DNA from: Alloalcanivorax gelatiniphagus
Lineage (GTDB): Bacteria; Pseudomonadota; Gammaproteobacteria; Pseudomonadales; Alcanivoracaceae
Assembly (NCBI RefSeq): GCF_005938655.1
Contig: NZ_VCQT01000027.1
Location: 62,001-126,000, forward strand
DNA length: 64,000 nt
Reading direction: 5' to 3'
Positions 56,474 through 64,000 of this stretch are shown piece by piece. Numbering within the stretch: position 1 is the first letter of the stretch; each line of letters opens with the position of its first letter. The notes beneath the pieces were generated by a model. That model ran no database searches. It was not told the DNA's origin and saw only the letters and a program-made list of their open reading frames with translations. The translations under genes and the position numbers were made by a program.

Positions 56474-56680
56474 GACGCCTCTTTAACAGTCATTGATGTA
56501 AACATCACGCTTTTGTCGGACAATCCCAGGCATACCCCCGGGAAACGCGCGGCTACACTTTTCCACATGATGAATTTCCGCACGACGGCTTTCCGCGCCA
56601 TCACCACACCGGAACGCCGAGCGCCGCGCGCACCGGGGCCGTGGCACCGAGCGGCAAGCACAATAACAAGGGAGCACCGC

Positions 56681-58144
56681 ATGAAACGCTCGCTCAAACA
56701 GCTTGAGCGCTCCATCGAGCACGCCAGCACCTATCAGGAATGGTTGGAAGTCAGCCGTGAGCACGACCGGCAGTCCGGCGCCGACGATTGGAAGGACATC
56801 GACCGTTCCCCCCATTACGATTACGAGTTGATCCGCAACCGGCTGTGGCAGATCCGCCAGGCCCGGGAACGGGGTGACGTGAACAAACTGGTATTCCATC
56901 TCCACGAGGGCCTGCACGGCAATCTGGGGAATATCTCCAACCCGGCGCTCTACGGCCACACCCGGGTGGGCACCAAGCGCCTTATCGAGCGCTATCTGGA
57001 CGAGGTCTGCACCGCCCTGGACTACCTGTGCGATGGCGAGTTCGAGGACTTCGGCCTGAAACAGAAGCTGGATTTCTTTGAAACCACCGGCGCCGCCTTC
57101 GGGCAAAGCTGCCTGATGCTGTCCGGCGGCGCCGCCCTGGGCCTGTTCCATGTGGGGGTGGTGAAAACCCTGTGGGAACAGGGCCTGCTGCCCTCGGTGA
57201 TTTCCGGGTCCAGCGCCGGCAGCATCGTCGCCTCGGTGGTGGGCACCCACAGCGACACCGAACTGGCCGCCAAGCTTGAGCCGGAAAACCTCTATCTGGA
57301 GGCGTTCCGTGCCATCGGCTGGAAGGGTCTGATGCGCGGTACCCCGGTGCTGGACGGCGACCACCTGGAAGCCTGTCTCGAGGAGAACATTCAGGATCTG
57401 ACCTTCGAGGAAGCGTTCCGCAAAACCGGCCGCGAGATCAACATCACCGTCAGCCCCTACGACCGCAACCAGCAAAGCCGGCTGCTCAACCGGCGCACCT
57501 CGCCGAACGTGCTGATCCGTAAAGCGGCGCTGGCCAGCTGCGCCATTCCCGGCATCTACCCGCCGGTGACCCTGTGGGCCAAGAACATCGAAGGCGAGCG
57601 GGTGCCCTATATTCCCGGGCGCAAGTTCGTGGACGGTTCGATCCAGGACGACCTGCCGATTCGCCGGCTGTCCCGGCTGTTCGGCGTCAACCATTCCATC
57701 GTCAGCCAGACCAATCCCCACGTGGTGCCGTTCCTGCCGCGCAGCGAGCGCACCAATTCCAGCTTCAGCACGCTCAGCGACTGGGCCATCCGCAATGTGT
57801 CCATGAACCTGCATTACGGTCTGGAACTGCTGCGGCGGCGGGTGCAATCCAATGACCTGGGGCTGATCGTGGACAAGGCCCAGACCGTGGTGCGCCAGCG
57901 CTATATCGGCGACATCAACCTGATCCCGCCGCGCCAGCCGCTGAACGCCCTGCGCGTGCTCAGCAACCCCACGGTAAAGGACGTGCGCGCCTTTATTCGC
58001 GCCGGCGAACGCACCACCTGGCCGAAGATCTGGATGATCGGCAATACCACCCGCATCAGTCGCACCTTCCGGGCCTGCCGGGATCGCCTTGACCGGCTGG
58101 AGGAGCGCACTCTCAACCGCCTGCAGCGCGTGGCGGTGGTGTGA
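56681..58144 (+). CDS. DUF3336/patatin-like phospholipase
   Basis: A 487-residue predicted lipid hydrolase. The N-terminal DUF3336 region (about 1-140) precedes a patatin domain with the oxyanion region SGGAALGLFHVGV (148-160), the nucleophile motif GSSAG (Ser178) and the catalytic Asp of FVDGS (about 318). The C-terminal part is rich in Arg. AAGGGAG stands before ATG 56681. Related proteins in Pseudomonas act on storage or membrane lipids. An upstream dyad GATGT-AA-ACATC at 56495 might be an operator. Confidence 0.9.
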   Translation: MKRSLKQLERSIEHASTYQEWLEVSREHDRQSGADDWKDIDRSPHYDYELIRNRLWQIRQARERGDVNKLVFHLHEGLHGNLGNISNPALYGHTRVGTKRLIERYLDEVCTALDYLCDGEFEDFGLKQKLDFFETTGAAFGQSCLMLSGGAALGLFHVGVVKTLWEQGLLPSVISGSSAGSIVASVVGTHSDTELAAKLEPENLYLEAFRAIGWKGLMRGTPVLDGDHLEACLEENIQDLTFEEAFRKTGREINITVSPYDRNQQSRLLNRRTSPNVLIRKAALASCAIPGIYPPVTLWAKNIEGERVPYIPGRKFVDGSIQDDLPIRRLSRLFGVNHSIVSQTNPHVVPFLPRSERTNSSFSTLSDWAIRNVSMNLHYGLELLRRRVQSNDLGLIVDKAQTVVRQRYIGDINLIPPRQPLNALRVLSNPTVKDVRAFIRAGERTTWPKIWMIGNTTRISRTFRACRDRLDRLEERTLNRLQRVAVV

Positions 58145-58270
58145 CGCTATTTGCTTAGCGCGAATCCTTCTGTCGTGCCCCTTTAAAGCCGGCGTGCAAG
58201 TCTCTATGTTTGATGGACCAGCGACGGGGCCCCGGCCCCGCCTGATCCATCAGAACCAGGAGACCACACC

Positions 58271-58909
58271 ATGGCACTGCAACTCGGCGATATCGCCCCG
58301 GATTTCAAACAAGACTCCACCGATGGCCCGATTTCCTTCCACGACTGGGCCGGCGACAGCTGGGTGGTGCTGTTTTCCCACCCCAAGGACTTCACCCCGG
58401 TGTGCACCACCGAGCTGGGTGAAGTGGCACGGCTCAAGCCCGAGTTCGACAAGCGCAACGTGAAAGCCATCGGCCTGTCCGTGGACCCGCTGGACGACCA
58501 CAAGGCCTGGTGCGGCGACATCGAGGAAACCCAGGGCTCCGCCCTCAACTTCCCGTTGCTGGCCGACGCCGACCGCACGGTGTCGAACCTGTACGGCATG
58601 ATCCACCCCAATGCCAACGACACCCTGACGGTGCGCAGCGTATTCATCATCGACCCCAACAAGAAGATCCGTCTGACCATCACCTACCCGGCCAGCACCG
58701 GCCGTAACTTCGACGAGATCCTGCGGGTCATCGACAGCCTGCAGCTCACCGACGGCTACAAGGTGGCCACCCCGGTGAACTGGACCGATGGCAAGGACGT
58801 GATCATCGTGCCGTCCCTGAACAACGAAGAAGCCGCCAAGCTGTTCCCGGAAGGCTGGGACGAGAAAAAACCCTACCTGCGCATGGTTAAACAACCCAAG
58901 CGCGGCTAA
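58271..58909 (+). CDS. 1-Cys-type peroxiredoxin (Prx6/AhpC family)
   Basis: A 212-residue thiol peroxidase. The active-site segment HPKDFTPVCTTELG has the peroxidatic Cys45; Pro38, Thr42 and Arg around 128 complete the usual site. A second cysteine near 90 (WCGDI) is not in a resolving position. The length and ISFHDWAGDSW start fit the Prx6 group. AGGAG precedes ATG. A strong hairpin follows the stop. Confidence 0.93.
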   Translation: MALQLGDIAPDFKQDSTDGPISFHDWAGDSWVVLFSHPKDFTPVCTTELGEVARLKPEFDKRNVKAIGLSVDPLDDHKAWCGDIEETQGSALNFPLLADADRTVSNLYGMIHPNANDTLTVRSVFIIDPNKKIRLTITYPASTGRNFDEILRVIDSLQLTDGYKVATPVNWTDGKDVIIVPSLNNEEAAKLFPEGWDEKKPYLRMVKQPKRG

Positions 58910-58924
58910 CACAGCCACGACCCT

Positions 58925-58957
58925 GGCAGGAAGCCGGCTTGCCGCCGGCTTCCTGCC
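58925..58957 (+). terminator. Strong hairpin after the peroxiredoxin gene
   Basis: A perfect 14-base-pair stem (GGCAGGAAGCCGGC/GCCGGCTTCCTGCC) with a five-base loop starts 16 bases after the stop. There is no T run on either strand, so Rho-dependent or mRNA-stabilising action is possible. Confidence 0.6.
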
Positions 58958-59067
58958 CCCGAGGCTTCACGCCTGATCGCCCCGCGCCGGGCCGGCAATC
59001 CCGAAGCTGGCAAACTCGGGAAAGCGCGCACACCACGCGGCACCCCGCCGTGCTAGGCTCCCCGGCC

Positions 59068-60303
59068 ATGAACACTCCCCCTTTTTCTCCCGACGAACTT
59101 GAGCGGCTGCGTGAACACGGCATCGTGATCTGGGCCGACCGCGTGATCTTCCACGCCCAACCACCGCTGGACCAGGTGTCCCTGGCCCGCCTGGCCGCGC
59201 AATGCCGGGGCCCGCTGCCCGATGACCTGCTCGACCTGTGGCGCCACACCGCCGGTGGTCGCCTGGACTATGACCTGAGCCTGCCCATGGACGGCCACCG
59301 CGCAGCGATCTCCTGGTGCGAGCTGTTTTATGACGGCAGCGACGGCTACCACGACCTGAGCGGCTGGATCGACCATGAGCGGGAGCAGGCGCAGGAAGCC
59401 GCCGAACAAAACGGCCGGCCCTGGGACGGCAAACTCGCGGTGCTGCCCATCGGCGGTTTCGAATACTGTGATCGAATCTATGTGGTCGCCGACCGCCGGG
59501 CCGGGGATTATGGCCAGGTGCTGGCCTGGAAGATGGGCCTGCCGCCGGCCTGGACCCACGCCCTGCATCAGGATGCCCTGGCCACCGTGGCGCCGACCCT
59601 GAAAGCCGCTTTCCAGACCCTGGGCCTGGAGCGGGACCCACTCGGCGACGACGCCGACACCGGCCAGGAATTTCTCGATTACCTGGCGGACCGCCAGCAG
59701 CAGCACGGCCTGCCCGAGGCCCTGGCCGGCAAGGTCACCGACTTGTACCGCGCCGCCGTGTATGACTGGCGCGGACCGCTGGAAGCCGGGCAACTCGCCG
59801 GGCGGCCACACCTGGCCGCCCTTGCCCTGGCCGAGGCGGCGCGGCGCGACGACCCCGGCCTGCTCCGGCGCCTGGCCGGCCAGGGCGTGGACCTGGGCGC
59901 GCCCCTGCAAGGGGGCGCCGGCGTTGCCCACCTGGCTCTGCGCCACCAGGCCCACGGCGTGCTCGACACCCTGCTGGACCTGGCCGTGCCGATGCCCGCC
60001 GGACTGCTCAATGACCTCAACGGCCCCCTGCCGGCGGCGCTGGTGGAGCGCCTGCTGCGGCTGCCGGACCAGGCCACCGTCACCGCGGTACTGCGTGCCC
60101 GGTTGCACGGCGACCCGGACAACGCCGCCCGCATTCGCGCCCGGCTCCCGGAACCGCAGCTCACCACCCTGGACCAGGAGCACCGCGCCCTGCGCGCCTC
60201 TCTTCAGGAGGACCTGCGCAAGGTGCGCCGGGGGCAGCTGGGGCACTATCTGGGCGAGGATGGGCTGCAACTGTGGATTCAGCGTCTCGAGGATGAGAGC
60301 TAG
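59068..60303 (+). CDS. SMI1/KNR4-like protein with ankyrin-like C-terminal part
   Basis: A 411-residue cytoplasmic protein. The first 200 residues fit the SMI1/KNR4 (SUKH) pattern, with LPDDLLDLWRHTAGGRLDYDLSLPM and IGGFEYCDRIYVVAD. The rest contains leucine-rich repeats of ankyrin-like type (LALAEAARRDDPGLLRRLAGQGVDLGAPL, VAHLALRHQAHGVLDTLLDLAV). SUKH domains are common in contact-dependent toxin immunity proteins, but no toxin gene adjoins it. The Shine-Dalgarno is weak (TAGG). Its 3' end overlaps the stop of the converging MocR gene by four bases. Function unknown. Confidence 0.75.
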   Translation: MNTPPFSPDELERLREHGIVIWADRVIFHAQPPLDQVSLARLAAQCRGPLPDDLLDLWRHTAGGRLDYDLSLPMDGHRAAISWCELFYDGSDGYHDLSGWIDHEREQAQEAAEQNGRPWDGKLAVLPIGGFEYCDRIYVVADRRAGDYGQVLAWKMGLPPAWTHALHQDALATVAPTLKAAFQTLGLERDPLGDDADTGQEFLDYLADRQQQHGLPEALAGKVTDLYRAAVYDWRGPLEAGQLAGRPHLAALALAEAARRDDPGLLRRLAGQGVDLGAPLQGGAGVAHLALRHQAHGVLDTLLDLAVPMPAGLLNDLNGPLPAALVERLLRLPDQATVTAVLRARLHGDPDNAARIRARLPEPQLTTLDQEHRALRASLQEDLRKVRRGQLGHYLGEDGLQLWIQRLEDES

Positions 60304-61607
60304 AGGGCTCCGCGCAGTTGGGCGGCGAAGCGGGCCGCGTCCACCGGTTCCAAGGTGGAAATGGTGACGCGCAGGGCGGCCGCCGGCGGGGTGATCGCGA
60401 ACGGCTCACCGGTGCGCACGCACCAGCCCAGGCGCGCCAGGGCACTGGCCACCGCGTCCGCGTCGCTGCCCGCCGGCAGCGGCACCCAGACATTGAAACC
60501 ATCGCACGGCTGCAAGGCCTCCAGCCCCTCGGCCCGCAACGCCTGGATCAGGGCATCCCGTTTGCCCTGGTAGGCGTCCCGGGCCGCCTCCAGGTGGGCC
60601 CACACCGCTTCCGAGCCGAGCAGATCACGCACCACCGCCTGCAGCAGGTGGCTTACCCAGGTGGTGCCCGGCGCCAGCCGCAGGGCAAGCCGCCCGGCGG
60701 TGCCCGGGTCACTGGCCACGAACGCCAGCCGCAGGTCCGGGCCGAACCCCTTGGACACCGAGCGCACCAGGGCCCGCCGGGTGGTGGTGTCGGCGGCGAT
60801 GGAAAAATACGGCGCCCGGGCCAGCAACGCGAAATGGTCGTCCTCGATGACCAGCACATGGGGATGGCGGCCCAGCACCTCCCGCAGCGCCCCGGCCCGC
60901 GCCTCGCTGAGACCGCAGCCGGTGGGATTCTGCGCCCGCGGCGTGCACAGCACCGCCTGGGCCCCTGCGCTGATCGCGTCCTCCAGTGCCTCGGGCCGCA
61001 TGCCCTGGTGGTCCATGGCCACCGGCAGCGCCTCCAGGCCGGCGCAACGCAGGGTATTGAGGCTGCCAAGAAAACAGGGATCCTCCACCGCCACCTTATC
61101 GCCCGGCACCAGATAGACCGCCAGCAAACGCTCGATGGCATCCACCGCCCCGTGGGTCAGCGTCAGGCCGTCCCCCTCCCGCCAGTCCGCCCCGAACCAC
61201 TGACGCGCCAGCCGCTCCAGGTCGCCGTCCAGCACCGGCTCGCCGTACAGCGCCGGCCGGTAGCCAGCGGCGCCCAGCACCCGCGACGGATCGGGCAGCC
61301 AGGCCGGGTCCGGATTGCCGCTGGCCAGATCCGCCAGCGATGACCCGGGGGCCAGACCTTCCTGCTCGCCCTGGCGCGCCGCCGGCCGGATCACCGTGCC
61401 GTTGCGGCCCAGGGTCTCGGCGATGCCCGCCGCCACCAGCTTCTTGTAGGCGGCGGCGACGGTATTGCGATTCACCTGCAGCCGTTCGGCCATGTCACGC
61501 ACCGGCGGCAGGGATTGGCCCGCCACCAGCCGCCCGGCGTGGGCCTCCCGGCGAATGCTCTCGAAGATCGCCGAGGCGGTGCTTCCGGTGATTTTATTTT
61601 GTCCCAT
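60300..61607 (-). CDS. MocR-type regulator (GntR helix + aminotransferase, PtsJ-like)
   Basis: A 435-residue protein. The winged helix reads IFESIRREAHAGRLVAGQSLPPVRDMAERLQVNRNTVAAAYKKLVAAG; the aminotransferase-like domain has the PLP-lysine motif SVSKGFGPDLRLAF. Its likely ligand is PLP or a related aldehyde. It faces a YggS/PLP-binding gene, and direct repeats cover its start codon, so it probably regulates the divergent operon and itself. Confidence 0.88.
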   Translation of the reverse strand: MGQNKITGSTASAIFESIRREAHAGRLVAGQSLPPVRDMAERLQVNRNTVAAAYKKLVAAGIAETLGRNGTVIRPAARQGEQEGLAPGSSLADLASGNPDPAWLPDPSRVLGAAGYRPALYGEPVLDGDLERLARQWFGADWREGDGLTLTHGAVDAIERLLAVYLVPGDKVAVEDPCFLGSLNTLRCAGLEALPVAMDHQGMRPEALEDAISAGAQAVLCTPRAQNPTGCGLSEARAGALREVLGRHPHVLVIEDDHFALLARAPYFSIAADTTTRRALVRSVSKGFGPDLRLAFVASDPGTAGRLALRLAPGTTWVSHLLQAVVRDLLGSEAVWAHLEAARDAYQGKRDALIQALRAEGLEALQPCDGFNVWVPLPAGSDADAVASALARLGWCVRTGEPFAITPPAAALRVTISTLEPVDAARFAAQLRGAL

Positions 61608-61635
61608 GACAATCTATACTCTGTCCCATGACAAT
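61600..61635. promoter_or_regulatory. Tandem TGTCCCATGACAAT operator of the MocR gene
   Basis: TGTCCCATGACAAT occurs at 61600-61613 and 61622-61635, a 22-base step (two helical turns). Each copy contains the small dyad TGTC-N4-GACA. The MocR start codon (61607-61605) is inside the first copy. Confidence 0.75.
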
Positions 61636-61671
61636 TTAACCCGTTGGCAATATAGCAACCCAGGAACCGCC

Positions 61672-62478
61672 GTGTCGATGAACCCGCTATCCCCCTCCTA
61701 CCCCACCGCCAACAGCGTCGAGGACTTCCAGCGCAATCTGGCGGCGGTACGCCAGCGCATCGCCGCCGCCTGCGCCCGGGTCGGCCGGGACCCGGCCGAG
61801 GTGCGTCTGCTGCCGGTGAGCAAGACCGTGCCCGAGGAACGTATCCGCCTGGCCTACGCCGCCGGCTGCCGGGAATTCGGCGAGAACAAGGTGCAGGAAG
61901 CATCGCGCAAGGCGGAGGCCATGGCCGACCTCACCGATCCGCGCTGGTCGGTGATCGGCCACCTGCAAACCAACAAGGCCAAGGTGGTGGCCCGCTTCGC
62001 CAGCGAATTCCAGGCCCTGGACCGCCTGCGCGCGGCACAGGCCCTGGACCGGCGCCTGCAGGCGGAAGGCCGCGGGCTGGACGTGCTGGTGCAGGTCAAC
62101 ACCTCCGGCGAGGCCAGCAAGTTCGGCCTGCACCCCGCCGAGGTGGCCGACTTTCTGCGCGCCCTGCCGGCGTTCTCCGCGTTGCGGGTACGGGGCCTGA
62201 TGACCCTGGCGCGGCTGTCGGCGGACCCGGCCCGGGTGCGGCCCTGTTTCGTGCTGCTGCGTGAGCTGCGCGAGCGCCTGCGCCAGGACGCCCCCGCCGG
62301 CATCGACCTGGAGCAACTGTCCATGGGCATGTCCGGCGACTTCGAGCTGGCCGTGGAGGAAGGCGCCACCGTGGTGCGCGTCGGCCAGGCCATCTTCGGT
62401 GCCCGCGCCACCCCTGACAGCCACTACTGGCCGGATCACCAAGACCCACAACCCGCCTCACCGGAGCACGAAGGATGA
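61672..62478 (+). CDS. YggS-family PLP homeostasis protein (PLPBP)
   Basis: A 268-residue PLP-binding protein. LLPVSKTVPEERIRLAYAAGCREFGENKVQEA holds the PLP lysine (Lys51); SVIGHLQTNKAKVVARFAS and LDVLVQVNTSGEASKFGL are family segments, and it ends GATVVRVGQAIFG. PLPBP proteins buffer the free PLP pool. GTG 61672 (AGGA six bases before) is preferred; ATG 61678 is also possible. Adjacent MocR regulator and repeats support PLP control. Confidence 0.92.
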   Translation: MSMNPLSPSYPTANSVEDFQRNLAAVRQRIAAACARVGRDPAEVRLLPVSKTVPEERIRLAYAAGCREFGENKVQEASRKAEAMADLTDPRWSVIGHLQTNKAKVVARFASEFQALDRLRAAQALDRRLQAEGRGLDVLVQVNTSGEASKFGLHPAEVADFLRALPAFSALRVRGLMTLARLSADPARVRPCFVLLRELRERLRQDAPAGIDLEQLSMGMSGDFELAVEEGATVVRVGQAIFGARATPDSHYWPDHQDPQPASPEHEG

Positions 62479-63191
62479 AAACCGCCCTTGCCCTGCGCCA
62501 CCTGCACTTCGAGGATCTGGGCACCCTGGAGCCACTGCTGCAAGAGCGCGGCTACCAGGTGCGCTATGTGGACGCCAGCACGGACGATTTATCCCGGCTG
62601 GATGCCAACGGCAGCGATCTGCTGATTGTTCTGGGCGGCCCCATCGGGGCCTTTGACGAAGAACTTTATCCCTTTCTCGCCGACGAACTGCGCCTGATCG
62701 AACGGCGCCTGGCCAGTGGCCGACCGCTACTCGGCATTTGTCTGGGGGCGCAACTGATCGCCCGCCAGCTGGGCGCGGCGGTATCGCCCATGGGCTTCAA
62801 GGAGATCGGTTTCGCCCCGCTGACGCTCACCGACCAGGGCCGCGACTCGGTGCTCGGCCCGCTGGCGCAAGTGCCGGTGCTGCACTGGCACGGCGACCAG
62901 TTCGAGACGCCCCCGGGCGGCCACCTGCTGGCCGGCACCGAGGCTTGCCCGCGGCAGGCCTATGCGGTCGGCGAGGCGGTGCTGGGGTTGCAGTTCCATC
63001 TGGAGGCCGACGCCGGGCGCATCGAACACTGGCTTGTGGGGCACTGCTGCGAACTAGGCCAGGCCGGCCTGGACCCGCGCACGGTGCGCGAGGATGCGCG
63101 CCGGCACGGCCCGAGCCTGGCACGGGCGGCGCGGCAGGTGATCGGCGCCTGGCTGGACCGGCAACAGAACACGGAGACCGGCCCGCAATGA
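62475..63191 (+). CDS. Class I glutamine amidotransferase
   Basis: A 238-residue stand-alone GATase. The triad is visible: Cys89 in GICLGAQ, His and Glu in QFHLEADAG (about 175). LLIVLGGPIGAFDEELYPFLADELRLIERRL is typical of the GMP-synthase-like GATase group (YfeJ-like) that has no linked synthetase. ATGA overlap with the YggS gene shows coupling. Substrate partner unknown. Confidence 0.88.
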   Translation: MKTALALRHLHFEDLGTLEPLLQERGYQVRYVDASTDDLSRLDANGSDLLIVLGGPIGAFDEELYPFLADELRLIERRLASGRPLLGICLGAQLIARQLGAAVSPMGFKEIGFAPLTLTDQGRDSVLGPLAQVPVLHWHGDQFETPPGGHLLAGTEACPRQAYAVGEAVLGLQFHLEADAGRIEHWLVGHCCELGQAGLDPRTVREDARRHGPSLARAARQVIGAWLDRQQNTETGPQ

Positions 63192-63222
63192 CACTCAACA
63201 ATCCCACCGGGAGCCCCACACC

Positions 63223-63483
63223 ATGACCGTCTACCGCCTGGTGATCCACCGACACGGCCGACTGCTTGGCCAGTTCGACAGCGACACACCCTGGGCGCGG
63301 GAAGCCATGGCTGACCTGCTGGCGCGCCTGCCGGAACAGGACGGCTATCGCACCGAACTGTTCGTCGCCCACGACGAGCGCCGCTTGCTTGAAAGCGGCC
63401 CCCGGGGATTGAGGGTGGTCGGCCGCGAGCCCTTGTTCGAGCCCCTGTCAGAACCTTTGCCGCCGACCATCACCCCGTTGTAG
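63223..63483 (+). CDS. Small hypothetical protein (86 aa)
   Basis: An 86-residue protein (MTVYRLVIHRHGRLLGQFDSDTPWAREAM start) with no signal peptide and no family I know. It lies 31 bases after the amidotransferase and reads in the same direction. GGGAG precedes ATG 63223. It ends 19 bases before the converging oxygenase gene. Confidence 0.7.
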   Translation: MTVYRLVIHRHGRLLGQFDSDTPWAREAMADLLARLPEQDGYRTELFVAHDERRLLESGPRGLRVVGREPLFEPLSEPLPPTITPL

Positions 63484-63502
63484 CGGAACCGGGCGCGGCG
63501 AA

Positions 63503-64000
63503 TCAGGCCTGCTGGCCGGCCGCCGCGTTCTGCGTGGTCACGAACATGGAGCGCAGGTGCTCGCCGGAGGTGGTGGGCGGATAGCGCGGCGGCTCGCCGT
63601 CGCCGGCGCAGTTCGGCAGGCACTCGATGCGCGCGTCATAGTTCGGATTGTGAAAAAACACGATGGACAGGCGCCGCGCCGCCCCACCCGCCCCGGCCGG
63701 CGGATTGACCACCCGGTGCAGGGTGGACACCCAGCGGTCGTTGCTCCAGCGCGCCATCAGATCGCCGATATTGATAATGAAAGTGCCGGGTACGATGGGC
63801 ACGTCCACCCATTCCCCCGCCGCGTTGCAGACCTGCAGCCCGCCGGGCTTGTCCTCGGTACACAGGATGGTCAGGCTGCCGTAATCGGAATGGGCACCCG
63901 CGCGGATCTGCCCGGGCTTGGGCGCCTCCGCCTGGGCCGGGTAATTGCGCAACCGCAGGCGGCTGATGTGCCGGTCGATCTTGTCGTCGAAGTAGTGTTC
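63503..64000 (-). CDS. 2OG-Fe(II)/isopenicillin N synthase-family oxygenase (5' part outside window)
   Basis: The C-terminal 165 residues of an IPNS-like dioxygenase; the start lies beyond base 64000. The iron ligands are seen as AGAHSDYGSLTIL (His-x-Asp) and STLHRV (distal His), and RLSIVFF supplies the Arg-x-Ser that binds 2-oxoglutarate. The frame runs unbroken to the window edge. Converges with the 86-residue gene. Confidence 0.88.
   Translation of the reverse strand, partial: EHYFDDKIDRHISRLRLRNYPAQAEAPKPGQIRAGAHSDYGSLTILCTEDKPGGLQVCNAAGEWVDVPIVPGTFIINIGDLMARWSNDRWVSTLHRVVNPPAGAGGAARRLSIVFFHNPNYDARIECLPNCAGDGEPPRYPPTTSGEHLRSMFVTTQNAAAGQQA

Noticed and set aside
59068-61607. Toxin-immunity module from the SMI1-like gene
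   Set aside because: The neighbours are a peroxiredoxin and a MocR regulator; no toxin or secretion gene is adjacent.

Overview
The window is GC-rich chromosomal DNA of a gammaproteobacterium. The run sthA, hda, DUF2066, purM-purN, two DUF3108 genes, dcd and apbC, the FadAB pair, the Nit1C cluster and the REP-type hairpins built on GTAGGAGCGRCTTYAG all fit an Alcanivorax/Pseudomonas-like organism. That assignment comes from gene content, not from any database match. No rRNA, tRNA, CRISPR array or insertion sequence was recognised.

Region 1-5.6 kb (minus strand) holds a TAXI-type TRAP uptake operon: fused permease, NDP-forming acyl-CoA ligase and a solute-binding protein cut by the window edge. 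A TetR regulator lies upstream. The likely logic is import of an organic acid followed by CoA activation.

Region 5.6-22.2 kb (minus strand) is a complete heme-acquisition locus. In transcription order it encodes a FecI-type sigma factor, a FecR-type anti-sigma factor, a HasR receptor with a signalling domain, a GloVer-repeat protein with a GlyGly-CTERM-like tail, the hemophore HasA, a second GloVer/GlyGly-CTERM-like protein, the HasD-HasE-TolC type I exporter, heme oxygenase and HmuTUV. Fur-like boxes precede the sigma gene and hasR. The two GloVer proteins bracketing hasA are not part of the has operons I know.

Region 22.2-32.1 kb (minus strand) is a tightly spaced seven-gene operon: GNAT, a DUF6916-like protein, a Tat-type DUF6916-like lipoprotein, three tandem phage-tail-collar proteins, and a protein of about 2300 residues with two beta-helix regions, Ig-like repeats, an internal GlyGly-CTERM-like segment and a C-terminal outer-membrane barrel. 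No phage structural or packaging genes accompany it. This is the best candidate for an undescribed surface system.

Region 32.2-39.7 kb has a MocR regulator facing a seven-gene Nit1C cluster (nitrilase, radical SAM, GNAT, AIR-synthase-like, flavoprotein and two small families), linked in the literature to cyanide and nitrogen assimilation. A seven-unit array of paired REP hairpins follows.

Region 40.3-64 kb is mostly housekeeping: fadAB, a duplicated glutaredoxin/GST-like protein, smrA, sthA, hda, purMN, dcd, apbC, a SIMPL lipoprotein, an AraC regulator, a patatin-like lipase, a 1-Cys-type peroxiredoxin, a SMI1-like protein, a second MocR regulator divergent from a YggS-family gene, a class I glutamine amidotransferase and a partial 2OG-Fe(II) oxygenase. 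Heptad tandem repeats occupy two intergenic regions between converging genes.
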